From: Enoplosus armatus
Lineage: Eukaryota > Chordata > Actinopteri > Centrarchiformes > Enoplosidae
NCBI RefSeq assembly: GCF_043641665.1
Contig: NC_092198.1
Span: 7,066,501-7,130,500, forward strand
Length of the DNA stretch: 64,000 nucleotides
Direction of reading: 5' to 3'
Shown here: positions 1 through 10,800 of the stretch, one piece after another
How positions within the stretch are numbered: position 1 is the first letter of the stretch
Layout: each line of letters begins with the position of its first letter
Notes under the pieces: model-generated
The model's input: only the letters and a program-made list of their open reading frames with translations
The model's database searches: none
What the model was told of the DNA's origin: nothing
Translations under genes and position numbers: made by a program

Positions 1-714
1 AGTTTCAGGTTCTGAGTTGAATACAATTTTAACTAGACCTCAGTTGAGATTTGTTTAAGAAGCACAGGTATAATCTGCTGCCATTGTGTCAGAATGCACA
101 ATACCAGAACTGGCCCAGGCCCAAAGGTATGCAGCATGTATTATGCATTTGATAGTCAAGGTGCCTTTTGTTTTAATTGGGCAAACAGATATACCTTTAC
201 ATCATGCTTGGGCAGGGCACATTTACAAAAAAACCCAGGGTCAGTTTTTGAAAGCTAGCATTTATAATGTACAACCATGTTTAGAGGAAGGGCCCCACCA
301 ATTTCTGTACATCATAGAGCACCCTATATTTAAAAACCTGCAAGTGGTTAAATCACAATGTCAAGTAACGGCTGGTTAAAAAAAAAACAAAAAAAACCAA
401 AAACATTTGCAGTAAGGGATCACACAATGCCGCCAAGATTGCAGCAAGGACTGACCCATTTCAGAAAACATCGAAGTTCAACATGAACGCACTGCCATAG
501 ATTTTAGACACTATCCTGACCTTGAAGTTCACCCACAACCCCTTACACTCATGTTTAATGAGTGAGGAAAGGATCCTTTGCTGCCTGTGTCTAGAGTGGT
601 TATACAGTAGATTGCACCAATTTTCACTTCGGCATGAAGTATTAACTTGTATAAAAGTTATCCATTGACTTGTGGGTTCTGCTTGGCTGGACTACCTTGT
701 AGTAACAAAACCAG
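1..714. other. Downstream flank of the secreted-protein gene; no gene recognised
   Basis: AT-rich sequence beyond the polyadenylation signal. An open frame at 86-379 (97 codons) has no recognisable domain and no splice context, and its end is an A-rich run (380-405). It could be 3' UTR of a plus-strand gene to the left of the window, but no plus-strand AATAAA is present, so this is left open. Confidence 0.5.
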
Positions 715-732
715 GGCAAGTAGTTTAGATCT

Positions 733-738
733 TTTATT
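733..738 (-). terminator. Polyadenylation signal AATAAA of the secreted-protein gene
   Basis: AATAAA on the minus strand lies 34 nt after the TGA stop (772-774). A GT-rich stretch (TGGTTTTGTT, about 701-713) follows where a downstream element is expected. The 3' UTR would be about 50-60 nt, consistent with the very short last exon. Confidence 0.75.
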
Positions 739-771
739 GAATTCAGAAAGTCTGCCAGGAGTCACCTTGAG

Positions 772-2230
772 TCAAACCTGAAAGACAGGAAACGACACAT
801 TAAAATAAAGTTAATCAACCTTAGACAATTTTGTGGTTGCTGCCAAACAAAGTACCTTGCGTGTGCCGTATCCACCTGCTGGGCTGCCCTGACGTTCAAG
901 CCGACTTGGCTGCAAGTAACCTGGTAGACCAACTCCTCCATAGGGCTGGTTTTGTCCAGTTGGCGCACCACTCTGACCATAGCTCGAGCTGCCAATACTT
1001 TGCTGTACAGGTTGGCTGGGCAGCTTGACACTCTGAGGTGCAGGGGCAAAGTCAGCAGGGACGGTCTCGACCTGCGGAGTACTGGGGTAGGCAGGAAAGT
1101 AGTCCCTTATGTAGTGAGTGTCTTGCCAGTTGTCCCTCCCCTGCTCAAAGCTACTGCTGAAGTGAGACACTGTGCCTGGAGGATACTGGCCTGTCAGGAA
1201 CATGTAGTCATAAGGATACTGAACCCAGCTTCTGCCTAGGCCTGATGACTGAGCTTGGCTGGTCGAGTCTTGTCCAGAGACAGCTTGGACACTAGGGAGT
1301 GGCTGGAAGCCTTGCTCTTCTGTCTCAGATTCAAAGTTACCATGCTCATAGCTCTTCTCCAAATGGGTCAATTCACCTGCCTGGAACTCTGGGAGAAAGG
1401 GACCAGGTGGACTCACATTGCTAGGGCCAAGAGGTTCAGGGGCAGGTTTACTGGAGGCAAACCGTTGAGTACTAGGTCTTGTGGAAGTTTCCTCACCAGA
1501 AAAAGGACCAGGAGGTGCAACTATCCAGGTGATGTCTGGGAACAGAAGTTAAGGATTTTAAGTGTTAAGAAATTACAGTTCAAGCCCAAAAGAAAGTGTT
1601 AGTATAGAGGGTGCATTGCACTACCCACAGCAGTTAAGACATTAAGAGGCCCTGAAAACTCAACACAAATCCATTTATGGTTAAGTCACATTAGCCCCAG
1701 TTACCTTGGGTAGAGGCAGGCTGAAAAGAACTTGGGCCTGCAGAAGAACTGCTAGCATATCCTGAATTCACAGGTGCAGGAAAAGAGTTAGAGCTGGAAG
1801 AAGCTGCTGCTGGTTCTCTCTGAACACTGGGCTGAGGGTAACTAGGTTCTCTGCGTGGAGCAGTTTGAGGGCCAGCTGGATAAGAGACAGCACCAGAAAC
1901 TGCAGGAGCCAACCCACCAGAAGAAGGTACTTCCCAGTTATAGCCAGCAGAAGCACCAGCAGCATAACTGGAGGAGCTAGGATCAAAACCTAGGAAGAGA
2001 CATTAGGATAGGTTTTTAAAACATTGATGACAAAAAAATATAAAAAAATTTAAATGTGGACAACACTGATGCTTAACCTTGCTTCACAGGGTAGCTGTAA
2101 CTTGCACCAGTCAGCAGAACAAGGAGCAAGGCCCTGTTGAAAGACAAACAAAGTATAACTACATAGCAAAAATCACTCAAAACATCAAACAAATTGTTGC
2201 TTACCCAGAAACACAGCAAACAGCCATCAT
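772..2230 (-). CDS. Secreted cysteine-free Ser/Pro/Gly/Tyr-rich protein, five exons, 350 aa; family not recognised
   Basis: Seen: five minus-strand exons join in frame: 2230-2205, 2133-2078, 1989-1705, 1535-856 and 777-772. All introns are GT-AG, with phases 2, 1, 1 and 0. The start is the tandem ATG ATG, about 45 bp from a TATA box. Residues 1-22 form a signal peptide, with a hydrophobic run at residues 9-17. Exon 3 (residues 29-122) is low-complexity Ser/Ala/Pro/Gly. Exon 4 has the motif PPGPF twice (130-134 and 165-169), one N-glycosylation sequon (Asn162-Val-Ser), an acidic stretch near 190-196, an aromatic, less repetitive block at 226-272 (from WVQYPYDYMF to the FPAY after HYIRDY), and a Gln/Gly/Tyr-rich tail. 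The only cysteines, residues 5 and 6, are in the signal peptide, which argues against a zona pellucida domain or any disulphide-bonded fold. Exon 5 adds one Val codon and TGA. Inferred: an extracellular structural or matrix protein, perhaps of an egg coat or other secreted layer. The exon structure is well supported; the function is not. Confidence 0.82.
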
Positions 2231-2272
2231 GTTGAAGGAGCAGCTCTAGTGCCACTATCACCCTGTGAAAGG

Positions 2273-2280
2273 TTTATAAA
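2273..2280 (-). promoter_or_regulatory. TATA box of the secreted-protein gene
   Basis: TTTATAAA lies 43 bp upstream of the first ATG (2230) on the minus strand. A start site about 25-30 bp downstream would leave a 5' leader of only about 15-25 nt. That compact layout suits a strongly expressed, tissue-restricted secretory gene. The start site itself is inferred. Confidence 0.65.
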
Positions 2281-2301
2281 TGTTGCAAGTGACCCGTCCT
2301 G

Positions 2302-2338
2302 ACCAATCAGGACACAATGAGTTAATGATACACAGCTG
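2302..2338 (-). promoter_or_regulatory. Proximal promoter elements: inverted CCAAT box and E-box
   Basis: CCAAT is read on the plus strand at 2303-2307, so it is inverted relative to the gene. An E-box CAGCTG is at 2333-2338. Both lie within about 65 bp upstream of the TATA box. Inverted CCAAT (Y-box) plus E-box is seen in many germline and oocyte promoters, but each motif is short and common, so tissue specificity is only a guess. Confidence 0.4.
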
Positions 2339-2344
2339 CTAGCA

Positions 2345-3984
2345 AATTAATCCTGATGAAGGTGGATCCCCCCCATGCTGAAACTTCAACAGTGAGTGTA
2401 TCAAAGTGTATTTTATTCCAAATGTTAATTACTTTGCACATTGCTATCGTATGTGCATTACATTACACAGTTTTGTACCTAGTATATAATTTAATTTTCA
2501 GCATAAATACATTTTCCTCAGTTTGTTTCTGTGTATTCCTTGTTATTCTGGTGATGTTTGTTTCTCCTTTCCACAGAGCAATCTCATTTAACAGGCCTAA
2601 GCAAGACCCAAACACAAATGTTTCAGTTCTTCCGAACAGTTACAAATGATTTGTGTTTTGTCAAATAACATGTGTGACCTGCCCATACTATAATGCAGTT
2701 GTTGGGGCAGACCTTTTTAGTACATCTTTAATTTAATTGTCTAGCAGTTCTTCTTCAAGTTTTAGTTAAATAGAAAAAAGGAAGGAAAGATGTAATGTGC
2801 ACAACCAAGAAGCCAAGAGGCTTCCTATTTACTCCCCTAGAAGAACAAACATTAGTTCTCAGAAACAGTTTAACTACAAACAAACATGGTGAAATCATCT
2901 GTGCAAACATAAAACTACAGTACAGCAGTTTTTTTGTCATATAATCATATTAAGAAGAAAACTTTGACCCAACCTGTGACCTAAAGAACATATCCTGAAG
3001 AAACTAATAATCTGCATATGAGAAAACTATATGAGAAATCTAAATGCGTTTGATAGTGGCACATCCCTTCATTAACATCTTACTCCTCTATACCCAGCTT
3101 GAGACTGTGCCAAATGTGCCGTGGTTCTGCATTGTGACAATTTCCGGCACTTCAGATGTGTATTTCCTGGCTTTCTAATCAGAATGCTATTTTGTATCTC
3201 AAAAGGGGCTCCATTCAGCCCAACATTAACAGCCCTCGTCTGTGATAATGTGGATGCTTCGGGCCATAGGCCACCAGCTGCATCCACTTGTCAGCCTTTG
3301 GTACAGATGCCCTGTCTGTCTGCTGTGGCGAATGAAACTCATGGACTAAATTGGCACTTATTGTGCAGAATGATTTTATGTACGCATTTTAATGTGCCTC
3401 ATCCAATTCCTTAACATGGTTTAATTATATCTGCTGACAACCATCTCAAATTTTAAAATGATTTAAATGGAAAGCTCCTGTCCCTCTTGTAATTTATGTA
3501 TTTGAGTGGCCAGTGGAGACCAAATGGAGATCTTTGTATCAAACCCGAATACTCTCAGGCAATTTATCCAAATCTTCTGGATTTTCTGTGCATCACAGTA
3601 GTTTCTCATACAAATCAAATGAAGAGAACTCAATTATGATGGATCAATAATTCAGCATTCTCAATTATGCTTTAATTGTAAGAAGCAATATCATCCAATC
3701 TTATTGTGTGGATAGGTGTTGTTGCTCTGCAGAGCTTTAGCTGATTGTTTATATGAGATTAGAGCTGTGTATCAAGGAAAAGATCAGGCAATGTCACAGA
3801 GCCTTGGATAGCCTGGAAGAGACACATGCATAGACACACTCCCGCACACACTCAGATACACTCCTGAATACACACACACACTCTTAATGACACAAACACA
3901 TAACATAAAGCCAAATGCTGCCACTAAAATTTGCATGGTGCTCAGTAATGCATTAGTGAACATCACTTGGCAATCTGTTCATAC
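2345..3984. other. Intergenic sequence, no gene recognised
   Basis: AT-rich upstream flank of the secreted-protein gene. A loose CA-rich patch sits at 3832-3902. The short open frames have no domain content or splice-site support. The stretch 3085-3330 is of higher complexity and may be conserved, but no clear motif cluster was seen. Confidence 0.6.
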
Positions 3985-4320
3985 GGGCTTAATTGGATTT
4001 TAATACCGCCTCTGATCTTGTTTTCTAATTAACGGCGGTGGCTGGCAACCAAGCAGAACCATGCACCCAGCAACACCTTTGATCCCGGCCATATGGAGTT
4101 CCTCCAAGCACGCCGGGGATGTAAAAATCCCTCACCTAGACGTGGGCGAACAACAGGCCCCCGAATCAAAATGGATGGGGTGAGGAGAATGAAGGAGGGT
4201 GGAGAACGGGGGTGTGTGTGGCAAGGGGTGTTGAAGGAGGGGGGGGCACAAGGTGGCGGTGGGGGTGGGCAGTGGCATGTGTCATCCACACATCCTGGCG
4301 GCATTGTTATTGATTAATTT
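3985..4320. promoter_or_regulatory. Candidate conserved noncoding element with G-rich tail
   Basis: Complex, non-repetitive sequence with TTAATTGG near 3989, a homeodomain-type TAATTA at 4026-4031 and an E-box CATATG inside CCATATGG at 4089-4096. It is followed by G-run-rich sequence at 4195-4275. Open frames on both strands across 4029-4317 are typical of GC-rich noncoding DNA rather than a gene. Conservation cannot be tested here. Confidence 0.33.
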
Positions 4321-5016
4321 CTCTCACGATCAGTTGTGATCACAGATACATAAAACATGAGAGGGGGGGATGAATGCCTGTACACCTTATCATCCTTGCT
4401 GCCATTCGACACCCCTTCCTTGCAACGTGGAAATGTCAATAGCTTTTCTAATCTGTTTACTTCTCCCCTTGTGGCCACCGCGTTATGCTTTTGATGAAGG
4501 GCTGCCAAAAAATGTGTCCTTTTCTACCCTTGCTTTTCCTGTTTTGCCCGACAGAGTATGGGTATTAAACTTCACATCTGCACAGTCACACTGGCTCTCT
4601 TGCTGTTATTTAGTTATTTAAAAGGATATCACTTAAAGACCCTGAGCACTTTTTTAAATTCAGATTTTTTTATGTAAGATATTAAGACAGCTTTGGGGCT
4701 CATATCTGTGTACTCAGCCATTTTTTGGAGGCTTGATGTGGCAGCAGCATATTGACCAAAGCCACCCTGCAGCCTCAGCACCACAGGTTTATGTTAGGCA
4801 ACATATCATAAGTGGAAGCATCTAATTAGTCAAACCTTATGGTGCAATGAATGCTAGAGAAATTCTTTCTGAAAAAAACCCCTCCATTACAATATTGAAT
4901 ATTTTCAAACTAAATATCTTTAAGCTTTAACCTTCCTCTTACTGTAGACACGGTATGTAGCTCATCTGCATGAATCAGTCAGACGAAGTAGTGTAAAAAG
5001 GAAAGATAGTCATTGT
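4321..5016. other. Intergenic sequence, no gene recognised
   Basis: Mixed, mostly AT-rich sequence with no coding signal, array or recognised transposon. Confidence 0.55.
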
Positions 5017-5252
5017 CTAGTTCGACATTTTGGGAAATAAACGTATCCTCTTTCTTGCTGGGGGTTAGATGAGAAGATTGATACCACTCTACAAGTGCAT
5101 GATAAATATGAAGCTACCGCCAGCTGGTCCAGTTAGCTTAGCTCTGCACAAAGACTGGAAACAGCTAGCCCGGCTCTGTCCGAAGGTAGCAAAATCTGTC
5201 TACCTGTACCTCTAAAGCTCACTGATAACGCATTATATCTTGTTTGTTTGAT
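5017..5252 (+). mobile_element. Foldback MITE, copy A (left part, truncated)
   Basis: Begins with the family terminal motif TTCGACATTTTGGGAAATAA at 5021-5040. It continues through GATACCACTCTAC, AAATATGAAGCTAC, CAAAGACTGGAAACAGCTAG and CCTCTAAAGCTCACTGATAA in the same order as copy C. The inverted right half is missing, so this is a truncated non-autonomous DNA element. The family is familiar from percomorph fish genomes; its formal name is not assigned here. Confidence 0.75.
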
Positions 5253-5742
5253 CTGGACTTGCTGTGTAGTCTTGAAGCCATTTCAAGTCATCCTAGAGGC
5301 TTTGACTGTTCCACTGATGGGTGGGAGGGATCACCAGTATTTCCATCTATGGGTGGTGGTAACCTTGACTTCAAACAAGCGTAATGATAATACACAAGAC
5401 AATATGGCAGTCATTCATGCATGGTGATTTTGTTTAGTTCAGCAAGCTGCCATTTTACTGCTGGCTGACAGAAAGCAGCTCATTAACTATGCATATCAAT
5501 TAAAAACCTGAGCAAATGTGACGAATTTCGTATCTACAACACTTTGATTGACAACCAGAAGGATGGTGTTATTAAAGGGTGTCAAACTTCCCCAATACTG
5601 ACAGATACAGTGTTCTGGGTATGTTTACATTAACACGCCCTGAATGAAACAATATCATTAGACCAGGGAATGTGATTCTTACAGTAATGTGTCATTAAGT
5701 GTTGATCATAGTAACAGCTCTGATTAAAGATTGGTTAAGCTC
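5253..5742. other. Intergenic sequence between two MITEs; nothing recognised
   Basis: No open frame of note, array or known repeat. The sequence is AT-rich and non-repetitive. Confidence 0.5.
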
Positions 5743-6269
5743 CAGTGGTGGAAGAAGTACTCAGATCTATTACTCAGGTAAAAGTAGCAATATTACAGGG
5801 TAGAAGTACTCTGTTACAAGCAAAACCATGCATTAAAAATTTCCCTTAAGTGAAAGTACAAACTTATAATTTAAAAAAAGTACTTAAAGTACCAAGAGTA
5901 AAAATACTCATCATGCAGAATGGCCCATTTCAGATAATATATATTTTACATTATTCATTTATACTTCAATGTTGTAGCTGGTAAAGGTGAGGCTATACTA
6001 TATACTGTCGGGTAAGTCTTATTTTAACCTATAACAATACATCATTATTTATTTGTTGATTATATTAGGTATAATTAATCGGAATCTGTAAAGTAACTAG
6101 TAACTAAAGCTATCAATTATATAAGTATGAGTAAAAAGTACAATATTTGCCTCTGAATTGTAGTAGAGTAGAGGTATAATGTAGCAGAAAATGGAAATAA
6201 TCAAGTAAAGTACCTCAAAATTGTATTTAAGTGTAGTACTTGAGTAAATGTTCTTACTTTCTACCCCTG
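5743..6269 (+). mobile_element. Tol2-type hAT MITE, near full length
   Basis: The left end starts CAGTGGTGGAAGAAGTACTC. The right end, read on the minus strand, starts CAGGGGTAGAAAGTAAGAAC and continues with ACTCAAGTACT. The body has many AAGTACTT/AAGTAC and ACTCAAGTA-like motifs typical of Tol2-related hAT elements of fish. Flanking octamers TTAAGCTC (5735-5742) and TTGAGTCC (6270-6277) agree at 5 of 8 positions, compatible with a decayed 8-bp target duplication. There is no transposase frame, so it is non-autonomous. Confidence 0.75.
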
Positions 6270-7429
6270 TTGAGTCCACACAGACGCTCTCGTGCTGCGG
6301 CAAATCACTCTGTTTTTAATTCTTACTTTTGCAGAGAGGCACTCTGACATGAGATGGCCTTCTACAACAATGGCAAAGAAGAGGGAAGGCCTAAAAGTCC
6401 TCGCCAGCGATTGCACCTGAATAATGATGCCTTTTTACATGCTGGTTGTTTGTCCTTCACTGGGCAATTATTTGAACAATGTGTATATACTCTTTTGAAG
6501 AGGATTGTGACATATTGTGCCCTGGCTAATGACTAGAAATGCATCAAGACTAAAGTGGGGTGTCTAATGAAGATGGTTGACAAGTCCTGAAGGCCTTCTC
6601 TTTCTTTTATATGGAATTCTTTCTTTTTTTATGAAAAGAGAAATCCTTGCCCTCCTTAAATTATCAAATTGTCCTTCGACCTCAGCATGTCACAAAGTTT
6701 CTCATCTTTCTATGAAAGACACTTTCAAGCACATTGAATGCTGTCGGTACTTAAGTGGTATATTTGATTTTGGAGTCCTTCCTTTTAAAACTTAATGGAT
6801 GATAGAAATGGAAAGTGGCCTTAGAAATAATCCCATGCTAATGACTGACTCAGTTTCTGTCATGCTAACATGGTTGTATACTTGCCATGTGTACACACAA
6901 AAGTCAATAGAAAAGTTAATAACAAGCATGACACAGGCATGGGGGTGGGGGGTTACCCCTCAGATAAGATTCAGCATCAGCTTAGTCTTTGGACAATGCT
7001 TTATTACATTTTAGCATCATATACATTACTGTGTGTCTGAACACCTTTTGCAGCACCAATATACCTCAAATTGGTAAGTACACCAATGTACAATGAATGT
7101 ACAATGTACTGTCGCAATGCTGATTCTGTATTTTTCCAATCTTCCTGAGTTTTATCGTGTCAGTTGTTTTGCGTTGATCAACCCGGCTGCCACCTGCACG
7201 TGTGCCCTCAACAAGCCGCCCGAGTTAAGAGAAATATACTGCTGGATTCTCTGCAAATACTCCAAACTAATAATTCGCATTTGACAGACAGCAGAACAGA
7301 TTTACTATCATTCTGTCTAAAGTCGTGGCTGGCATTAACATTGATGTGTGTTGCCTACCTGCAGCAGAACAGTCAAGTGCAATACATTTTTAACACTTTA
7401 TTTTTCTCACCATGAGGCCTATTCACTGT
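6270..7429. other. Intergenic sequence, no gene recognised
   Basis: Several short open frames (60-83 codons) overlap each other without domain content. A G-run patch is at 6939-6953. A decayed frame entering the LINE remnant begins near 7348. Confidence 0.5.
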
Positions 7430-8134
7430 CTATGATCCATGAGCTGCTCGATCAGCAGAAGTCATTTTTCATAGACTTCATTGAGCAACAGGAAAGAAAC
7501 TTCAAGACCTTTGATCAAGTATTTATCTAGTCTACTAACCAAAGGATGGACAATATCATGAAAGATGCACGGGATATTAAGATCAGTTTACATTTCTCAC
7601 ACACAATCTTAACAAAAGACTGATCATGCTACCGGTCTTAAGAGCATTTCAACTGAGTTTGCATCTGTCCAAACTTATTTTGACAAACTTTCGGGAAAAT
7701 CAACATAAACTCTCTTAAACTCTAACGAGGCCTCTGTCCCCCGTGTTCAGAAAACTCTTCATTCTTTCAATATATGATACAAATATTCATCAGATATGTG
7801 TGTTCAAATACATGTTTTTGCCTTTTTCTTTACCAATCAGCGTCTTCAAATTTAATTCCCAAATTCATTCATATAATACTAGACAGGTTGATCATCTTAT
7901 TTCTTGACTTGTGTATTTATAGATATTCCCCCCCCCTTGTTGTTGTTTTTTTGTTGTATTTTCCTAAATTATGTCAGCTTAGTTTTTATTGTATTTATTT
8001 TTTGTTATTGTTTGTTTTTCTCCTTAAGCGAGGGGCAGCCCGTTGTATAAGCCTATGGCTTCTTGTGGCTTCATTACCTGGATTTTATTACAGTCTTTGT
8101 ACAAATACAAAATACATAAACAAATAAAAATACG
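7430..8134 (+). mobile_element. Decayed non-LTR retrotransposon (LINE) remnant
   Basis: One plus frame runs from 7430 to a TGA at 7621-7623, broken by an in-frame TAG at 7528-7530. It reads a hydrophilic, coiled-coil-like segment (IHELLDQQKSFFIDFIEQQE, then NFKTFDQVFI, stop, STNQRMDNIMKDARDIKISL). This resembles the N-terminal region of ORF1-type proteins of fish LINEs. About 270 bp further on, a T-rich stretch leads into a 3'-UTR-like block (CGAGGGGCAGCCCGTTGTAT at 8029-8048) and an A-rich tail (8102-8132). No reverse transcriptase domain remains, so it is internally deleted and inactive. The assignment rests on pattern memory only. Confidence 0.45.
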
Positions 8135-10329
8135 TTTATACAGATCATTACATTATTGTCTGAAAAAGTATACCTTGCTCATGCTGTCTAACAGTGTGTT
8201 ATAATATGTTCGTCCATTCACATGTCAGATGGCCTGTGGCACAAAAGCTGCTCCACCAGTTTGTCTGACAATGACACACAGGCCTGTTATTCAAACTATT
8301 AGCACAGACAAAAGGTTACAACTCCTGCTGTGACATATTCAACAGCAGCGACAGAAGTTATTTTTAATTGCAAAAAAATGTTAAATTTAGCTGCATAGAA
8401 GAAGGGAAACTGCTGATCCACTTAACCAAAAGCACACTGTTTAATAAAAATGTATATTTTGGCTGAAGCCTGGATGAGCTTATCTGTATTGGAAAAACAG
8501 CATAACACCATAGAATTGTCTTAGTTATTTTTCTTGGGATTGACAGTGAGGTTTAGATACAGAGGAGGTGTCATCTCAAAGGGATCAAGGTTTTAGCCAT
8601 GAAATGCCCGGGCTGCACTTTACAATAAATGGAATAAAAGTCGCACCTTTGAGCTGACTTGGCCCCTCAATAGCAAAGCTTAACAACATATCATCAAGAT
8701 GATTATTTGACCATAACATGATAATTGTGGGATACTGAGATGAAACAAGAGCAGATTTAAATTGATCCTGGGCTTAATCACAAAGAGAGAGACACAGTAA
8801 AAGAAAGATGAAAACACCCACATAGGATCATCTTTACATTTCTGCTGAAGGTAAGTGTAGTGTACATGTTTTCTGCGTATAGGATGTAGGCGACGCGTAC
8901 ATCAAATATGTGTTCGGCTGGGAGTCTAAATGGTGGCCTAATTATGGGTTCGACAGAATAGGCCAAAAAAATTCTCTTCTTTTTTCACACACTTACATGT
9001 ACACGTGTATGCATCATACACATTGCAACGTCCACAGTGGTGTACACGCCCAGTGTACTTAGCCCAGGGTGATTCTGGCACAGATACAGAAACCAAAAGA
9101 CAAGTCATATCAGCAATGCAAACTGTCCCTCGGGTCAAAAGTGATCAACATCAGTGGAATACCACAGCGAGTTACAGACAGAGGAGCAGTTAGGTTCAAA
9201 CGCTGGAATGAGCCATCTTGCTCAATCGGCGTTACGAGGGCATAAACAAACGTCTGCGTATAAGTTTGATTTATAGTGTGTGCCTTTTATTAGCTGTGTA
9301 AGACAAGCTAGAATTTCACGTTTTGTCCCTATCTGTCCTTACATAAAGGGACTCACTGTCAAGAGAAAAATATATATATGAGAAAATAAGTCTATGTAGA
9401 AATATCTCTAGATATCTCTTGTTTTAGAATAATAAACAAGTGAGCACTCAAAACTATAAGAGTAGCAGTCTTTTGGGAGCCCCACATGTTCATGCTAGAG
9501 TGTAAAGGACAGGAATACAGGTTGTCTCCCATACCAGAGGAAGGAATTTCAAAAGAATATGGTCAAGTCAGAACCCTTTTGTCACATGGCAATTCACTCC
9601 TTTTCTGGCTGCCGTCAAAGAGGAGATTAAGTTGTCAAAATGTGGGTCTTGGTCCAGACTGGTCTTTTGAGTGGATATTCACTAGTCTGATCTCCGCCAC
9701 TGCTAATAGACTGAGCTCAAAGGGGAGCAGGGAGAACAGAGGAGGGATAGGGGTAAGAAGGCTTTAGGATCACTTTACCTGGATTCGGCAGTGTGGCGCT
9801 GGTGGATTAGTGCCCCGGGCCTCGTGGCACGCTAGTCTGCAAACACCCCCATAATACTGTTCTACAGGTACAAACACACACACATTTACAGTACAGTGGC
9901 CAGTAAAAACACAAACACGTGAATTCGAGGCTAATTTTGCACAAGGACATGTGGGTTGCCCTTACATCCAAACACACAGATGCTTTTAAATGCAATCTCG
10001 TGTACCTGCAAACTTGCCAACAGTATGTGTTACACACAACCAAATGCCCAGTGACCTCTGTAGTTTCACAGCATCTCAGGTCTATGAAACAGCACCAGAT
10101 AAAACAACCACTCTCAATTCCAGTGGCTTCTAAAACTTCGGCACTGATTTCTGGCTTCCGTACAGTTGGGATGCCTCACACAAACTTTCTTCGACATCCT
10201 AGAAACTTTCAGAAGTCTGTTCCTGGTCTGATACCACTCTGTAAGGTCACTCACTCATCCAGAACTGCAAAACCATAACCCATAAAGGAGAAAATACAGG
10301 TTGTTCTTGGCAGGGAGGAGAGAAAACCC
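8135..10329. other. Intergenic sequence, no gene recognised
   Basis: Mostly AT-rich. The part 9590-9790 is more complex (contains TGCTAATAGACTGAGCTC) and may be a weak regulatory island. Open frames at 9486-9767 and 9919-10278 show no domain and no convincing splice sites. Confidence 0.5.
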
Positions 10330-10800
10330 ACCGAAGCTTCATCCCTCTCTGCCGCCTCTGCCTGCTCTCCCCCCAGTCACTACCTGATGACTTCTCCATC
10401 CGTTTTAATTGGTAATTATTTTGCGGGGTTTAATGCCTTTATTCAGACTGTCAGTGTGGAGTCAGGAGAGGAGGATTAGGTGCCCCAGGGGGACGAGACA
10501 CTGGCACGGCCAGGACAGCTCATTTTTACACGGGCAGGGGAGGAGGACAGCTCATCTTTGATCCGGTTGGGGCTTCGCAGGCCAGAGGGGTGACAGCTGC
10601 ACTTTCTTTAGCCCACATTTGAATTTGAATTCTATCTTAGGATGCAGCGCGCCGCGGACTTGGCAGGGCAGTGGGGTAATCTGCTCGGCACAAACGCCCG
10701 GGCCTTTTCTTCCTGTGTGCCCTCGCAGAGATTGGAGTAATTAAAGTTAAATGGAATGCATTAAAAACTCACTTGTGCCGAGGCTGTGGCGGCTGTGCCA
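10330..10800. promoter_or_regulatory. Candidate conserved noncoding element
   Basis: A GC-richer, complex island. Homeodomain-type TAATTA occurs at 10413-10418 and 10738-10743, TTTTAATTGG near 10403 and GGATTA near 10476. There is a GC-dense core with GCGCGCCGCGG at 10647-10657. No open frame stands out. It stands apart from its AT-rich surroundings, which is why it is flagged as a possible enhancer of a developmental gene. Confidence 0.35.

Noticed and set aside
772..2230. Zona pellucida-domain protein
   Set aside because: The mature protein has no cysteines, while ZP domains need conserved disulphides.
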